Shown here piece by piece: positions 45,351-54,397 of a stretch of 64,000 nucleotides of DNA; positions within the stretch are counted from its first letter, which is position 1, and the number at the start of each line of letters is the position of its first letter. Both the position numbers and the translations under genes were made by a program. The notes under the pieces were generated by a model. The model was not told the DNA's origin and searched no databases. It saw only the letters and a list, made by a program, of their open reading frames with translations. Where the stretch lies: NCBI GenBank assembly GCA_900320865.1, contig ONTT01000005.1:1-64000 (forward strand). Reading direction: 5' to 3'. Source of the stretch: an uncultured Bacteroidales bacterium (GTDB lineage Bacteria > Bacteroidota > Bacteroidia > Bacteroidales > Paludibacteraceae).

Positions 45351-46361
45351 ATGATGGAAAAAGAAACAATTATAGCAAGAGCTACGGAGTGCTTGGAGCA
45401 AGAAGCTGCGGCTATCCGAGCTTTGGTGTCTCGGCTGGATGAGTCGTTTGTGCAAGCGGTACAAGCTATCCGTGACTGCCAAGGAAAGATCGTAGTGACA
45501 GGTGTCGGTAAGTCCGGTCATATCGGTTCAAAGATAGCCGCCACTTTGGCCTCTACCGGCACACCTGCGTTCTTCCTTAACCCGCTGGACGCCTATCATG
45601 GCGACCTGGGTATGTTGGGGGAAAACGACCTTGTGTTGGCGATCTCTTATTCGGGAGCGACGGAAGAACTGTTGCGGTTCTTACCGCTCATTCAGGCGAA
45701 GAAGATTCGTATCATCGGTATCTCCGGAAACCCGGACAGCCTGTTGGCGCGCTATTCTGATATTCACTTGAATATTGCTGTAGAACGTGAGGCAGATCCT
45801 CTCAATCTCATTCCTACGGCTTCTACGACCGCTACGCTGGCTTTAGGCGATGCCTTGGCTTGCGCGCTGATGGAAGCGAATCGTTTCCAACCGACTGATT
45901 TTGCTCGTCTTCATCCAGGAGGCGACTTGGGGCGTAAGTTGCTTGCGAAAGTGGAGGATGTGATGTTCACGGAAAACCTGCCGTTCCTTCGTCCGGATAT
46001 GCAGATGAGTGAGGCGATTGAGATAGTGACCAAAGGTACGTTAGGAATAGGAATAGTAGTGGATAACCCATCTCCGGCTCTCCCCTCAAGGGAGAGGGAA
46101 AAGAGTTTGGTGGGTATCATAACTGATGGGGATATACGCCGTGCTATGCAGCGTTTAGGAGCAGAGTTCTTCGGGACGCGTGTGAGCGAGATCATGTCTT
46201 GTAGTCCGAAAACGATCGGCAAGGAGGCGAAGATCGTAGAGGCGGGTGAGAAGATGAACCATCACTCGATCCACACGTTGATTGTCGTTGACGAAGGCGG
46301 AACCGTAGTAGGCGTTGTCGATTCGTTCTCATGTTTGCCGGGCACGAGGTTCTATCACTAA
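45351..46361 (+). CDS. kdsD: Arabinose-5-phosphate isomerase with SIS and CBS domains (KdsD-like)
   Basis: This 336-aa protein isomerises ribulose-5-phosphate to arabinose-5-phosphate, the first step to Kdo. The SIS domain (residues about 45-180) has TGVGKSGHIGSKIAATLASTG, AISYSGATEEL and FARLHPGGDLGRKL. Two CBS domains follow. A Pro/Ser/Arg-rich insert (DNPSPALPSREREKS) interrupts the first CBS domain after GIGIVV and before LVGIITDGDIRRAM. It is encoded by a palindromic repeat. The C-terminal end is slightly atypical (SFSCLPGTRFYH). Confidence 0.9.
   Translation: MMEKETIIARATECLEQEAAAIRALVSRLDESFVQAVQAIRDCQGKIVVTGVGKSGHIGSKIAATLASTGTPAFFLNPLDAYHGDLGMLGENDLVLAISYSGATEELLRFLPLIQAKKIRIIGISGNPDSLLARYSDIHLNIAVEREADPLNLIPTASTTATLALGDALACALMEANRFQPTDFARLHPGGDLGRKLLAKVEDVMFTENLPFLRPDMQMSEAIEIVTKGTLGIGIVVDNPSPALPSREREKSLVGIITDGDIRRAMQRLGAEFFGTRVSEIMSCSPKTIGKEAKIVEAGEKMNHHSIHTLIVVDEGGTVVGVVDSFSCLPGTRFYH
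46068..46103. repeat. Palindromic repeat inside kdsD
   Basis: CTCTCCC (46078-46084) and GGGAGAG (46090-46096) flank CTCAA. The element resembles the intergenic CCCTCTCCC-type palindromes of Bacteroidota. It encodes PSPALPSREREK in frame in the first CBS domain. Confidence 0.65.
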
Positions 46362-46465
46362 AGTCTGGAAACACCCTCGGTGATGGCTAAAAATAACTAA
46401 GAATATTCAAGTACAACTAACGCTGAATTTTTGAACACAGCGTTCGAAAAAAAGATATGTCAGTA

Positions 46466-46531
46466 TTGACAGTTTTGTCAGTTTGTAGGGCGCGAAGGCT
46501 GATAAAATCAGGAAACTGACAAAACTGACAA
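46466..46531. repeat. Long inverted repeat upstream of the glycan locus
   Basis: TTGACAGTTTTGTCAGTTT (46466-46484) is inverted as AAACTGACAAAACTGACAA (46513-46531), 18 of 19 bases matching, with a ~28-nt loop. It could form a cruciform, a transcript hairpin or a binding site. No gene is supported between 46362 and 46667. Confidence 0.6.
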
Positions 46532-46545
46532 AGCAAATTTTATAA

Positions 46546-46654
46546 GCCGGCATAGGATGCCGGGGCAAAGGAAGAAGAAAAAAAAACGGGATGACATCCC
46601 GCACAATAGACATAGAGCCGGCATAGGATGCCGGGGCAAAGGAAAAAGAAAAAA
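46546..46654. repeat. Two copies of a hairpin repeat, with a third hairpin between
   Basis: CCGGCAT-agg-ATGCCGG followed by a GGCAAAGGA and A-rich tail occurs at 46546-46572 and 46617-46643, a period of 71 nt. CGGGAT-gac-ATCCCG sits between at 46587-46601. The second copy ends about 25 nt before the start of the fusion enzyme gene. Confidence 0.65.
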
Positions 46655-46667
46655 TATAAGGAAAGAT

Positions 46668-48455
46668 ATGCAAGCAATTATTTTAGCGGCGGGCATGGGA
46701 AAGCGCCTCGGGGAATTGACGCAAGGAAACACGAAGTGTATGATTCGTGTTGGCGGCGAGACGTTGATAGAGCGCGTGTTACGACAATTGGATGCGCTTC
46801 ATTTGAGTCGTATAATTATCGTAATCGGTTATAAAGGCGCAGAGTTGAAGGAATATTTGGCAAATGTATGCGTTCAGACACCTATCGTGTTTGTTGAAAA
46901 TCCTATTTACGACAAGACGAATAATATTTATTCCCTTTATTTGGCGAAAGATTATATGCGTGAGCAAGATACTTTGCTGTTAGAGTCGGATATCATCTTG
47001 GAAGATGCTGTGTTGAGCAAGTTAGTCAAACATCCTTATCCTGATTTGGCTTTGGTTGATAAATATGAGAGTTGGATGGATGGGACTGTCGTGACGATAG
47101 ATGAAGAAAATCGCATTCAGCGTTTTATTCCCAATAGCCAGTTCCGCTACGAAGAGATACCGGATTATTACAAGACGGTGAATATCTATAAGTTCTCGCA
47201 GACCTTCTCGGAGCATATGTATGTGCCGTTTTTGGAAGCTTATAGTTCCGCTTTGGGCAATAACGAATATTACGAGCAGGTGTTGCGTGTGATTACGATG
47301 CTGGATAACTCAACACTCCGTGCGCTACCTTTGGAAGGCGAGCAATGGTATGAGATAGATGATATTCAGGATTTGGACATTGCCGAATCTATCTTTACGG
47401 ATAAGCAGTATGATTTGCTTTGTTCGCGATATGGCGGTTATTGGCGGTATCCGCATCTGTTGGATTTCTGCTATTTGGTAAATCCGTATTTCCCGAACCA
47501 ACGTTTGAGAGATGAGTTAGCCGCCAGTTTTGAGCGTTTGTTGACAGAATATCCGTCGGGTCAGAAAGTGAATAATCTGTTAGCCGCCAAAGATTTTGGA
47601 GTGAAACAGGAGTATATATTGGTGGGCAACGGAGCTGCAGAATTGATCAAGGCGCTAACGACACAGATGTTAGGCAAAGTAGGAATCGTTCGTCCGACCT
47701 TTGAAGAATACCCGAATCGGTTAATGCCAGAACAGGTAGTGGCGTACGAACCGCAGCGACCGGATTTTCGTTATACGGTGGATGATTTGATGGACTATTT
47801 TGATGATAAGCAGATATGGTCATTAGTGCTGATTAATCCGGATAATCCGACCGGCAATTATATTCCTTATGATGATTGTTTGCGTTTGGTGCAATGGTGT
47901 CAAGAGCGCGAGATTGTGTTGGTGATAGACGAGAGTTTTATTGATTTCTCAAGCGAGCATCCGACTTTCCTGAATAATGCAATATTGGCTCAAAACGACC
48001 ATTTGGTAGTTGTGAAGAGTATCTCCAAATCGTACGGTGTCCCAGGTCTGCGTTTGGGCGTATTGGCGACTTCCAACCAAAGTCTGATGATGAATTTGCG
48101 TCGCGAGATGAGTATATGGAACATCAATTCGTTCGGAGAGTTTTTCTTGCAGATTATAGGCAAGTACGAGAAGGTATATGCTCAGGCTATGGATGCCTTC
48201 CGTGAGGAGCGTAGCCATTTTGTGAAGGCATTGGAAAATATACCGTATTTGCGTGTATTGCCGAGCGAGGCAAACTATGTTTTATGCGAAGTAAAGGAGC
48301 GTTTTACACCTCGCGAATTGGCAGTCCGTTTACTGCGAGAGTACGGCATTTTGATCAAAGATTGCTCACAGAAATGCAAGGGCAATTATATCCGTTTGGC
48401 TGTGCGTGATACGGATGATAATAATCAGTTGTTGATAGCTCTAAGAGAATTATGA
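46668..48455 (+). CDS. Fused nucleotidyltransferase-aminotransferase (PLP) enzyme
   Basis: Residues 1 to about 230 are an NTP transferase: MQAIILAAGMGKRLGELTQG, LLLESDIILED and a C-terminal YEIDDIQDLDIAES. Residues about 250-595 are a class I/II PLP enzyme of the HisC/CobD group: VGNGAAELIKAL, LINPDNPTGNYI, VIDESFIDF and SISKSYGVPGLRLGVLA with the PLP lysine. In relatives, such a fusion is proposed to make a CDP-linked amino alcohol, for example by decarboxylating or transaminating a phosphate ester. The start at 46668 is chosen because the open frame upstream is only repeat sequence. Confidence 0.82.
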   Translation: MQAIILAAGMGKRLGELTQGNTKCMIRVGGETLIERVLRQLDALHLSRIIIVIGYKGAELKEYLANVCVQTPIVFVENPIYDKTNNIYSLYLAKDYMREQDTLLLESDIILEDAVLSKLVKHPYPDLALVDKYESWMDGTVVTIDEENRIQRFIPNSQFRYEEIPDYYKTVNIYKFSQTFSEHMYVPFLEAYSSALGNNEYYEQVLRVITMLDNSTLRALPLEGEQWYEIDDIQDLDIAESIFTDKQYDLLCSRYGGYWRYPHLLDFCYLVNPYFPNQRLRDELAASFERLLTEYPSGQKVNNLLAAKDFGVKQEYILVGNGAAELIKALTTQMLGKVGIVRPTFEEYPNRLMPEQVVAYEPQRPDFRYTVDDLMDYFDDKQIWSLVLINPDNPTGNYIPYDDCLRLVQWCQEREIVLVIDESFIDFSSEHPTFLNNAILAQNDHLVVVKSISKSYGVPGLRLGVLATSNQSLMMNLRREMSIWNINSFGEFFLQIIGKYEKVYAQAMDAFREERSHFVKALENIPYLRVLPSEANYVLCEVKERFTPRELAVRLLREYGILIKDCSQKCKGNYIRLAVRDTDDNNQLLIALREL

Positions 48456-49444
48456 AAACGATTTGTATCTGTGGTGGCGGAGCATTAGGTTTGGTAGTCG
48501 CGAGTGTGTTGTCTCATACGCGCGAAGTGGCAGTACGGGTGCTAACTGCTCATCCGCAGCAATGGAGCAAATCAATTGAAACTATCGATAGCGCAGGAAA
48601 AATCTATCAAGGGGAATTAGAGAGAGTGTCTGATAGAGCAGAAGATGTTATTCCTCAGAGCGATATAGTTTTGCTTTGTCTGCCGGGATTTTTGATAGAG
48701 AAGAGTTTGAGGCAGATAGCGCCATTTGTTACGAATCAGGCGATAGGCAGTATAGTGAGCAGTACCGGGTTTTTCTTTCAGGCTCATCGGATATTCGCCA
48801 GTTCGGTTTCGTTGTTTGGCTTTCAACGCGTACCTTATATAGCACGCGTCCGCGAATACGGTCATAGTGCTGATTTGTTAGGCTACAAACAGCAATTATA
48901 TATGGCGACGGAGAATTTGCCTAAGGATTTTGAGGCAATGTGGGCGGAGTGGTTACAAACACCTATTGCTCATTTGTCAAATTATTTGGAGGCATCGCTA
49001 AGTAATAGTAATCCGTTACTTCATCCGGCTCGTTTGTATGGAATGTGGCATGATTGGAAAGGAGAAACGTATAAAGACCAGACGCTTTTTTATGCCCAAT
49101 GGGACGAATTGAGTTCGGAGGTTTATATTGCAATGGATGAAGAGTTTCAGAAGTTATGCTGTAAGGTGGGTGTGAAAATACCGAGTGTATGTGATTATTA
49201 TGAAAGTACTGATGCGGTCTCTTTGACGCGTAAGTTACGCTCTATCGCGGCTTTTCAAACGATTAAAGCGCCAATGAAACAGACAGAGAAAGGCTTTGTG
49301 CCTGATTTTGAGAGCCGTTATTTCACGGAAGATTTTCCATATGGATTACAGATCGTAAAAGATTTGGCGCAAACACATCAAATAGCGACACCTGTAATAG
49401 ATAGAGTGTTGTTGTGGGGAAATAAATTGATCAAAAGATGTTAG
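48452..49444 (+). CDS. Opine/octopine dehydrogenase-like NAD(P)-dependent enzyme
   Basis: This 330-aa protein has an N-terminal Rossmann fold (ICICGGGALGLVVASVLS) and LSNYLEASLSNSNPLLHPARLYGMWHDW with the HP motif typical of the octopine/nopaline dehydrogenase group. A final RYFTEDFPYGLQIVKDLA follows. Such enzymes couple a keto acid to an amine reductively, giving opine-type groups. It overlaps the previous gene by four bases and the next by seven, so the three probably act together. Confidence 0.78.
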   Translation: MKTICICGGGALGLVVASVLSHTREVAVRVLTAHPQQWSKSIETIDSAGKIYQGELERVSDRAEDVIPQSDIVLLCLPGFLIEKSLRQIAPFVTNQAIGSIVSSTGFFFQAHRIFASSVSLFGFQRVPYIARVREYGHSADLLGYKQQLYMATENLPKDFEAMWAEWLQTPIAHLSNYLEASLSNSNPLLHPARLYGMWHDWKGETYKDQTLFYAQWDELSSEVYIAMDEEFQKLCCKVGVKIPSVCDYYESTDAVSLTRKLRSIAAFQTIKAPMKQTEKGFVPDFESRYFTEDFPYGLQIVKDLAQTHQIATPVIDRVLLWGNKLIKRC

Positions 49445-50772
49445 ATAAGATACAAGAAAAAGTAAAACAATTTGTTGGTATAAACTTTGTGGACAGTTTA
49501 TACAAGGCAGTAACGTTCCGTGATTTTTTTATAGCCGCCTTTCCATCTTGTTTGCTGCGGAAAGTCCGCAAAGTAAGACAGATGCAGGAGAAAAAAATCA
49601 AGGCATTACGGCAACAAGACAAATGTCGCGTATTGTTCTTTTTGCAGACACCATCTGTGTGGAAATATGATAGTCTCTATCGGAAATTGGAAGGATCGGA
49701 ATGGTTTGAACCGCTCATCGTGGTGTCTCCCTATAATGTGCATCTTAATTATGATATGCAAGAGTGTTTCCGTGTGATGCATCAAACTGAAGACTTTGCC
49801 AGAGAGAGAGGGTATCAATACATAAGCGCATACAATTGGGAAACACGTCAATGGAGAGATATCAAGAAGATGTATCAACCTGATATTGTGTTTTTTACCA
49901 AGCCGTATAAAGATACATTGCCAGCGTATCATATCTATCACTACATGGATGTGTTGACATTATATGTGCCGTACGGGATTAATTGTATGCATCTGTATCA
50001 CAATAACTATGAACTTCCATTTCAGTCATTGCTTTGGAAATTTTTAGTAGAGACGGATTTCCAAAAGCATTATGCGGAACAATACGAACATAGTAAAGGG
50101 GACAATGTAGAAGTGGTTGGTACATTAGTGATGGAGAAACTGATGCAGGAAGAGTACGTGGCAAAAGATGTCTGGAAAAATCAGGGAAAGAAAAAGAAAC
50201 GGATTATCTGGGCTCCGCATCACACGGTGGATTATCTGTTTAATTTCTCTAATTTTCTCAATTATTGCGAGGATATGTTGCGGCTTGCAGAGAAATATCA
50301 GGATGAGATACAGATTGCTTTCAAACCGCATCCTGTGCTCAAGTTCAAACTGATCAATCTATGGGGACAGGAGAAAACGGAGGCGTATTATCACCGGTGG
50401 GAAGAAATGGAAAACGGACAGATAGAGCAAGGCGATTATATAGATTTGTTCAAGACTTCGGACGCGATGATACATGATTGTGCTTCGTTCACGGTGGAGT
50501 ATTTGTATGCGCAGAAACCGGTGCTTTTCCAGATTCGGGACGAGAAAGTGAAAGATGAGTTTAATACATTCGGGCAGATGTGTTTGGATCAACACTATCT
50601 GGCTTATTCGATTGAGGAGACAGAGAAGTTCATCCGTGAGGTGGTGATTGCAGGCAATGACCCAAAGAAAGCAGAACGAGAGCAATTCTACAAGCAATAC
50701 CTCTATCCGAAAGATGGTATAATGCCTTCGGATAAGATATTTGAGATTTTAAAAACAGCAATCGGAAAATAA
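49438..50772 (+). CDS. CDP-glycerol glycerophosphotransferase-like enzyme (TagB/TagF family)
   Basis: This 444-aa protein has the TagF-type signature near the end (IHDCASFTVEYLYAQKPVLF) and IIWAPHHTVDY and IQIAFKPHPVLKFKL, the two histidine motifs of the family. These enzymes transfer a polyol phosphate, or a similar group, from a CDP donor to a glycan. It is the natural user of a CDP-linked product of the two preceding genes. There is no signal peptide; it would act at the inner face of the inner membrane. Confidence 0.82.
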   Translation: MLDKIQEKVKQFVGINFVDSLYKAVTFRDFFIAAFPSCLLRKVRKVRQMQEKKIKALRQQDKCRVLFFLQTPSVWKYDSLYRKLEGSEWFEPLIVVSPYNVHLNYDMQECFRVMHQTEDFARERGYQYISAYNWETRQWRDIKKMYQPDIVFFTKPYKDTLPAYHIYHYMDVLTLYVPYGINCMHLYHNNYELPFQSLLWKFLVETDFQKHYAEQYEHSKGDNVEVVGTLVMEKLMQEEYVAKDVWKNQGKKKKRIIWAPHHTVDYLFNFSNFLNYCEDMLRLAEKYQDEIQIAFKPHPVLKFKLINLWGQEKTEAYYHRWEEMENGQIEQGDYIDLFKTSDAMIHDCASFTVEYLYAQKPVLFQIRDEKVKDEFNTFGQMCLDQHYLAYSIEETEKFIREVVIAGNDPKKAEREQFYKQYLYPKDGIMPSDKIFEILKTAIGK

Positions 50773-50780
50773 GAAAATCT

Positions 50781-53180
50781 ATGAATAAAATTGATTGGAA
50801 AAGTATTTGGAAACAGGCGTGGCCTCACTTAGTGGCAATAGCAGCTTTTGTGCTGCTTTGTGTGGTGTATTTCGCACCTGAGTTTTTTGAAAACAAACAA
50901 CTTCCTCAAGGTGATGTGACGAGTTCTCTCGGAATGGGACAGGATTCCCGTGCATATTACGAGCAGAGCGGAGAATATGCGCACTGGTCCAATGCGATGT
51001 TTGGCGGCATGCCGCATAACTATGCCTTCACGGAGCCTTCCAAGAGTGTATTCTCTAAAATAGCAGATGTCTTCTACGTAGGCTTACCTAAGCACACGGC
51101 CGGTCCGCTGTTTTTATACCTGCTGGGCTTTTATATCTTTATGCTGTGCGTGGGATGTAGTCCGTGGCTGAGTATCGTAGGAGCTATCGCTTTTGCTTTC
51201 GCTTCCTATAATATCGTGATTATTGATGCCGGACATATTAACAAATGTCTGGTCATTGCGACGATGCCGGCGGTGTTGGGAGGTGTGATGCTATGCTATC
51301 GCAAGAAATATGTAGCAGGTATCATTGTGACCCTCATCGCTTTAGGACTGGATGTATGCTGGTCGCATCAGCAGATTTCGTATTACCTGTTAATCATGAT
51401 CATCGGCTTGGTAATCGCATATATGATAGCTGCGATATACTCCAAGACGATTAAAGATTTTTGTATTGCTTCGGCTATCTTGTTGGGAGTTGCTCTTATG
51501 GCGATTGTTCCGGCGGCGGATAAGTTGATACCTACGATGGATTATTCGAAAGAAACCATGCGAGGCGGTGCGGTGTTGCATGGTGCGGCAGATAGTGAGG
51601 CCGGAAAGTCGGGATTGAATAGGGATTATGCCTTTATGTGGAGTTATGGCGTTGAAGAGACGATGACGCTCTTGATCCCTAATTTCTACGGTGGAAGCAG
51701 TAACTATCCGTTAGGCGATAAGAGTGAGACTTACAAGACCATTAAGAAATATGCAGGTAGTTCGCAAGCAAAGCAGTTCGTGAAGTCTGTACCGACGTAT
51801 TGGGGTGATCAGCCGTTTACATCGGGACCGGTCTATGCGGGGGCAATCATCTGTTTCCTGTTTATTCTGGGTCTGTTGGTGGTGCCTCAGAAAGAGAGAT
51901 GGTGGTTATTGGTAGCGGCTGTGATCGGTGTTGTACTCTCTTGGGGACGTAACTTCCCGAGCCTTAACAATTGGCTTTTTGATCACCTGCCGCTTTACAA
52001 CAAGTTCCGTACACCGAGTATGGCGCTCGTGATGACCACAACGGCTATGGCGATCATGGGAATGTTAGCGCTCAAAGAAGTGATAGACCGCAAGGTGAGC
52101 CTCAAGCAGATTGGTATCGCCGGCGGTATCACGGCGGGCTTGTGTTTGATATATGCTATCTTCCCGTCGTTGGCCGGCTCGTTCAGAGGCAGTGTAGATG
52201 CACAAATGCCGGACTGGTTAGTGAACGCTATTATTGCGGATCGTCAACACATGTTGACTGCGGACGCATGGCGTTCGATAGCGTTTATTGTGCTGGCATT
52301 TGTCGCAATAGTTGCTTATGTCAAGACTGAAAAGTTCAAAAGTAGCATCTTGATCGCTATTATCGGTGTACTGACGCTGATAGATCTTTGGGCGGTAGAT
52401 AAACATTTCCTGAATGATGATCATTTTATTCCGAAGAAGCAACAAGTATGGACGCCTTCGGAAGCTGACAAACAAATCATGGCCGATACCGATCCGGATT
52501 ATCGTGTGCTGAATCTGGCATCAAATACGTTTAATGAGTCGAAGACCTCGTACTACCATAAGTCGATAGGTGGCTATAGTCCGGCTAAGTTGCGTCGCTA
52601 TCAAGATATCATCGACTATTATTTCTCCGGTCGCTTAAACATGAATGTGCTGAACATGCTCAATACGCGCTATGTCATCACGCAGCAAGGGGTACAAGTC
52701 AATCCGACTGCATTTGGTAATGCTTGGTTTGTGAAGAATGTATCATGGGTAAATACACCGAATGAGGAGATAGAGGCTATCGGTACTGCCGATTTGCATG
52801 CTGAGGCATTCATGGATACTTGCTGGCGAAGCATGGTAAAAGGAGAAGTCGCCATGACAAAGCCTGCTTCTATTGAGTTGACGAACTATGCGAATCCGGG
52901 TAATCTGTTCTATGAGAGCGAGAGTGCTGAGAATGGATTGGCGGTATTCTCAGAGGTTTATTACAAGACTTGGCGCGCATTTATTGATGGCGAAGAAGTA
53001 CCCATCTTGCGTGCGAACTATATATTACGCGCGATAGAGATACCGGCCGGCAAACATCAAATTGAGTTCCGCTGCAAGGATGAGTTGTTGCAAAAAACGC
53101 AAATAGTGTCTATTGTCGCTTCTGCCCTTATTGTGTTGGTGATAGCATTGTTACTAGTTTTCAGAAAGAAGATAGAATAG
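50781..53180 (+). CDS. YfhO family large membrane protein
   Basis: This 799-aa protein has about 13 membrane helices, with a large extracytoplasmic region in the final third (YRVLNLASNTFNESKTSYYHKSIGGYSPAKL). It ends with SEVYYKTWRAFIDGEEVPILRANYILRAIEIPAGKHQIEF, a typical YfhO tail. In Gram-positives YfhO glycosylates lipoteichoic acid. Here it may glycosylate a lipid-linked glycan in the periplasm. It is nine bases after the CDP-glycerol-transferase-like gene. Confidence 0.9.
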   Translation: MNKIDWKSIWKQAWPHLVAIAAFVLLCVVYFAPEFFENKQLPQGDVTSSLGMGQDSRAYYEQSGEYAHWSNAMFGGMPHNYAFTEPSKSVFSKIADVFYVGLPKHTAGPLFLYLLGFYIFMLCVGCSPWLSIVGAIAFAFASYNIVIIDAGHINKCLVIATMPAVLGGVMLCYRKKYVAGIIVTLIALGLDVCWSHQQISYYLLIMIIGLVIAYMIAAIYSKTIKDFCIASAILLGVALMAIVPAADKLIPTMDYSKETMRGGAVLHGAADSEAGKSGLNRDYAFMWSYGVEETMTLLIPNFYGGSSNYPLGDKSETYKTIKKYAGSSQAKQFVKSVPTYWGDQPFTSGPVYAGAIICFLFILGLLVVPQKERWWLLVAAVIGVVLSWGRNFPSLNNWLFDHLPLYNKFRTPSMALVMTTTAMAIMGMLALKEVIDRKVSLKQIGIAGGITAGLCLIYAIFPSLAGSFRGSVDAQMPDWLVNAIIADRQHMLTADAWRSIAFIVLAFVAIVAYVKTEKFKSSILIAIIGVLTLIDLWAVDKHFLNDDHFIPKKQQVWTPSEADKQIMADTDPDYRVLNLASNTFNESKTSYYHKSIGGYSPAKLRRYQDIIDYYFSGRLNMNVLNMLNTRYVITQQGVQVNPTAFGNAWFVKNVSWVNTPNEEIEAIGTADLHAEAFMDTCWRSMVKGEVAMTKPASIELTNYANPGNLFYESESAENGLAVFSEVYYKTWRAFIDGEEVPILRANYILRAIEIPAGKHQIEFRCKDELLQKTQIVSIVASALIVLVIALLLVFRKKIE

Positions 53181-53183
53181 TCT

Positions 53184-54392
53184 ATGAACCTACTTACCAT
53201 AAATAGCTTTAACTGTTCGGCGCAGGCGTCCGGCGGAGTAAACCAAACGACCGTTGCGTTGACGACCTATTTCACACAGCAGTGTGGAATAAACTGCTAT
53301 TTGGGGTTCTTTGAGGATATACCGAAGAAGTTTGAGCCCTTACCGCTATTCAAAGGACGTATCATGCTGAATCGGCATTTTGATAAAGAGGCATTTGCAA
53401 AGTTCCTGACGACGAACCATATCGATGTCGTGCAGGTGAATTTCCTCAAGAAGCAGAACCTTGTCGTGATGCCGCAACTTTATGAGACAGCCCATCAATG
53501 CGGAGCAAAGGTGATTTATGCCTTCCATATGTGTCCTGGTTTCCAGTTGCATACGTATGGATCGTATGAGCGCACCAAATACGGATGGTTACATCATGAC
53601 AATGCCTTAGCGGAAACGAAGAAATGGTTCTTAACTGTCACGCAGAAATTATGGATGCCTATTGGCAGGCGAATATTGCAGAGCAAGTATCGGATACCTT
53701 ATGAGCATTGCGACAAGGCGGTGGTGCTCTCGAAATATTATTTTGAGCCGTATCTGTATTATGCGGGGGTTAAGTCAAACGATAAGATGACGGCTATATG
53801 CAATGCCCTTCGTTTTGATCAATTTGCAACGGATAAGGATATTGCGACTAAGGAAAAGACCGTTATTGTGGTGGCGCGTTTTGATGAAGACACCAAACGT
53901 CTCTCTTTAGTGCTGCGCGCATGGAGAGAGATAGAGCAAGACACATGCCTGAAAGAATGGAAGTTGCAACTCGTTGGAGATGGTCGCGATATGCCGTTCT
54001 ATCGCTATCTGGTGGATACTTGGCATCTGCAGCGCGTGGAGTTCACCGGTCAGCAAAATCCATTGGAGTATTACCGCAAGGCTTCATTGTTCCTGATGAC
54101 CAGTACAGCAGAAGGATGGCCAATGGTATTGATGGAAGCAGTGCAGATGGGTGTGCCGGTAGTGGCAATGGATTCGTTCGGTTCGTTGCATGATATAGTC
54201 ACGGATGGTTTAAATGGGCGCATCGTTCCTAATAATGATATCGCTGCTTTTCGCAAAGCAATGGAGGAGTTGATGTATGATGAGTTGTCACGAAACCAAA
54301 TGTCAAGGAATGCTGTAGAAAGCTCCAAACGTTTTACAATAGATAGAATAGCAGATGCTTGGCTGCAGTTATTTCGCAAACTAAAATATTAA
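53184..54392 (+). CDS. Glycosyltransferase family 4 (GT-B fold)
   Basis: This 402-aa protein has an N-terminal region with NCSAQASGGVNQTTVAL, and a C-terminal GT-B half with VVARFDEDTKRLSLVLRAW, MTSTAEGWPMVLMEAVQMGVPVVAMDSFG and a final ERFTIDRIADAWLQLF-like segment. The EGWPMVLMEAV motif is the GT4 nucleotide-sugar site. It would add a sugar in the cytoplasm to the glycan of this locus. Confidence 0.88.
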   Translation: MNLLTINSFNCSAQASGGVNQTTVALTTYFTQQCGINCYLGFFEDIPKKFEPLPLFKGRIMLNRHFDKEAFAKFLTTNHIDVVQVNFLKKQNLVVMPQLYETAHQCGAKVIYAFHMCPGFQLHTYGSYERTKYGWLHHDNALAETKKWFLTVTQKLWMPIGRRILQSKYRIPYEHCDKAVVLSKYYFEPYLYYAGVKSNDKMTAICNALRFDQFATDKDIATKEKTVIVVARFDEDTKRLSLVLRAWREIEQDTCLKEWKLQLVGDGRDMPFYRYLVDTWHLQRVEFTGQQNPLEYYRKASLFLMTSTAEGWPMVLMEAVQMGVPVVAMDSFGSLHDIVTDGLNGRIVPNNDIAAFRKAMEELMYDELSRNQMSRNAVESSKRFTIDRIADAWLQLFRKLKY

Positions 54393-54397
54393 GTAGC

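Noticed and set aside
46557..46667. Upstream in-frame start for the fusion enzyme gene
   Set aside because: It would add 37 Lys/Arg-rich residues encoded by repeats, absent from the conserved MQAIILAAGMGKR start of the family.
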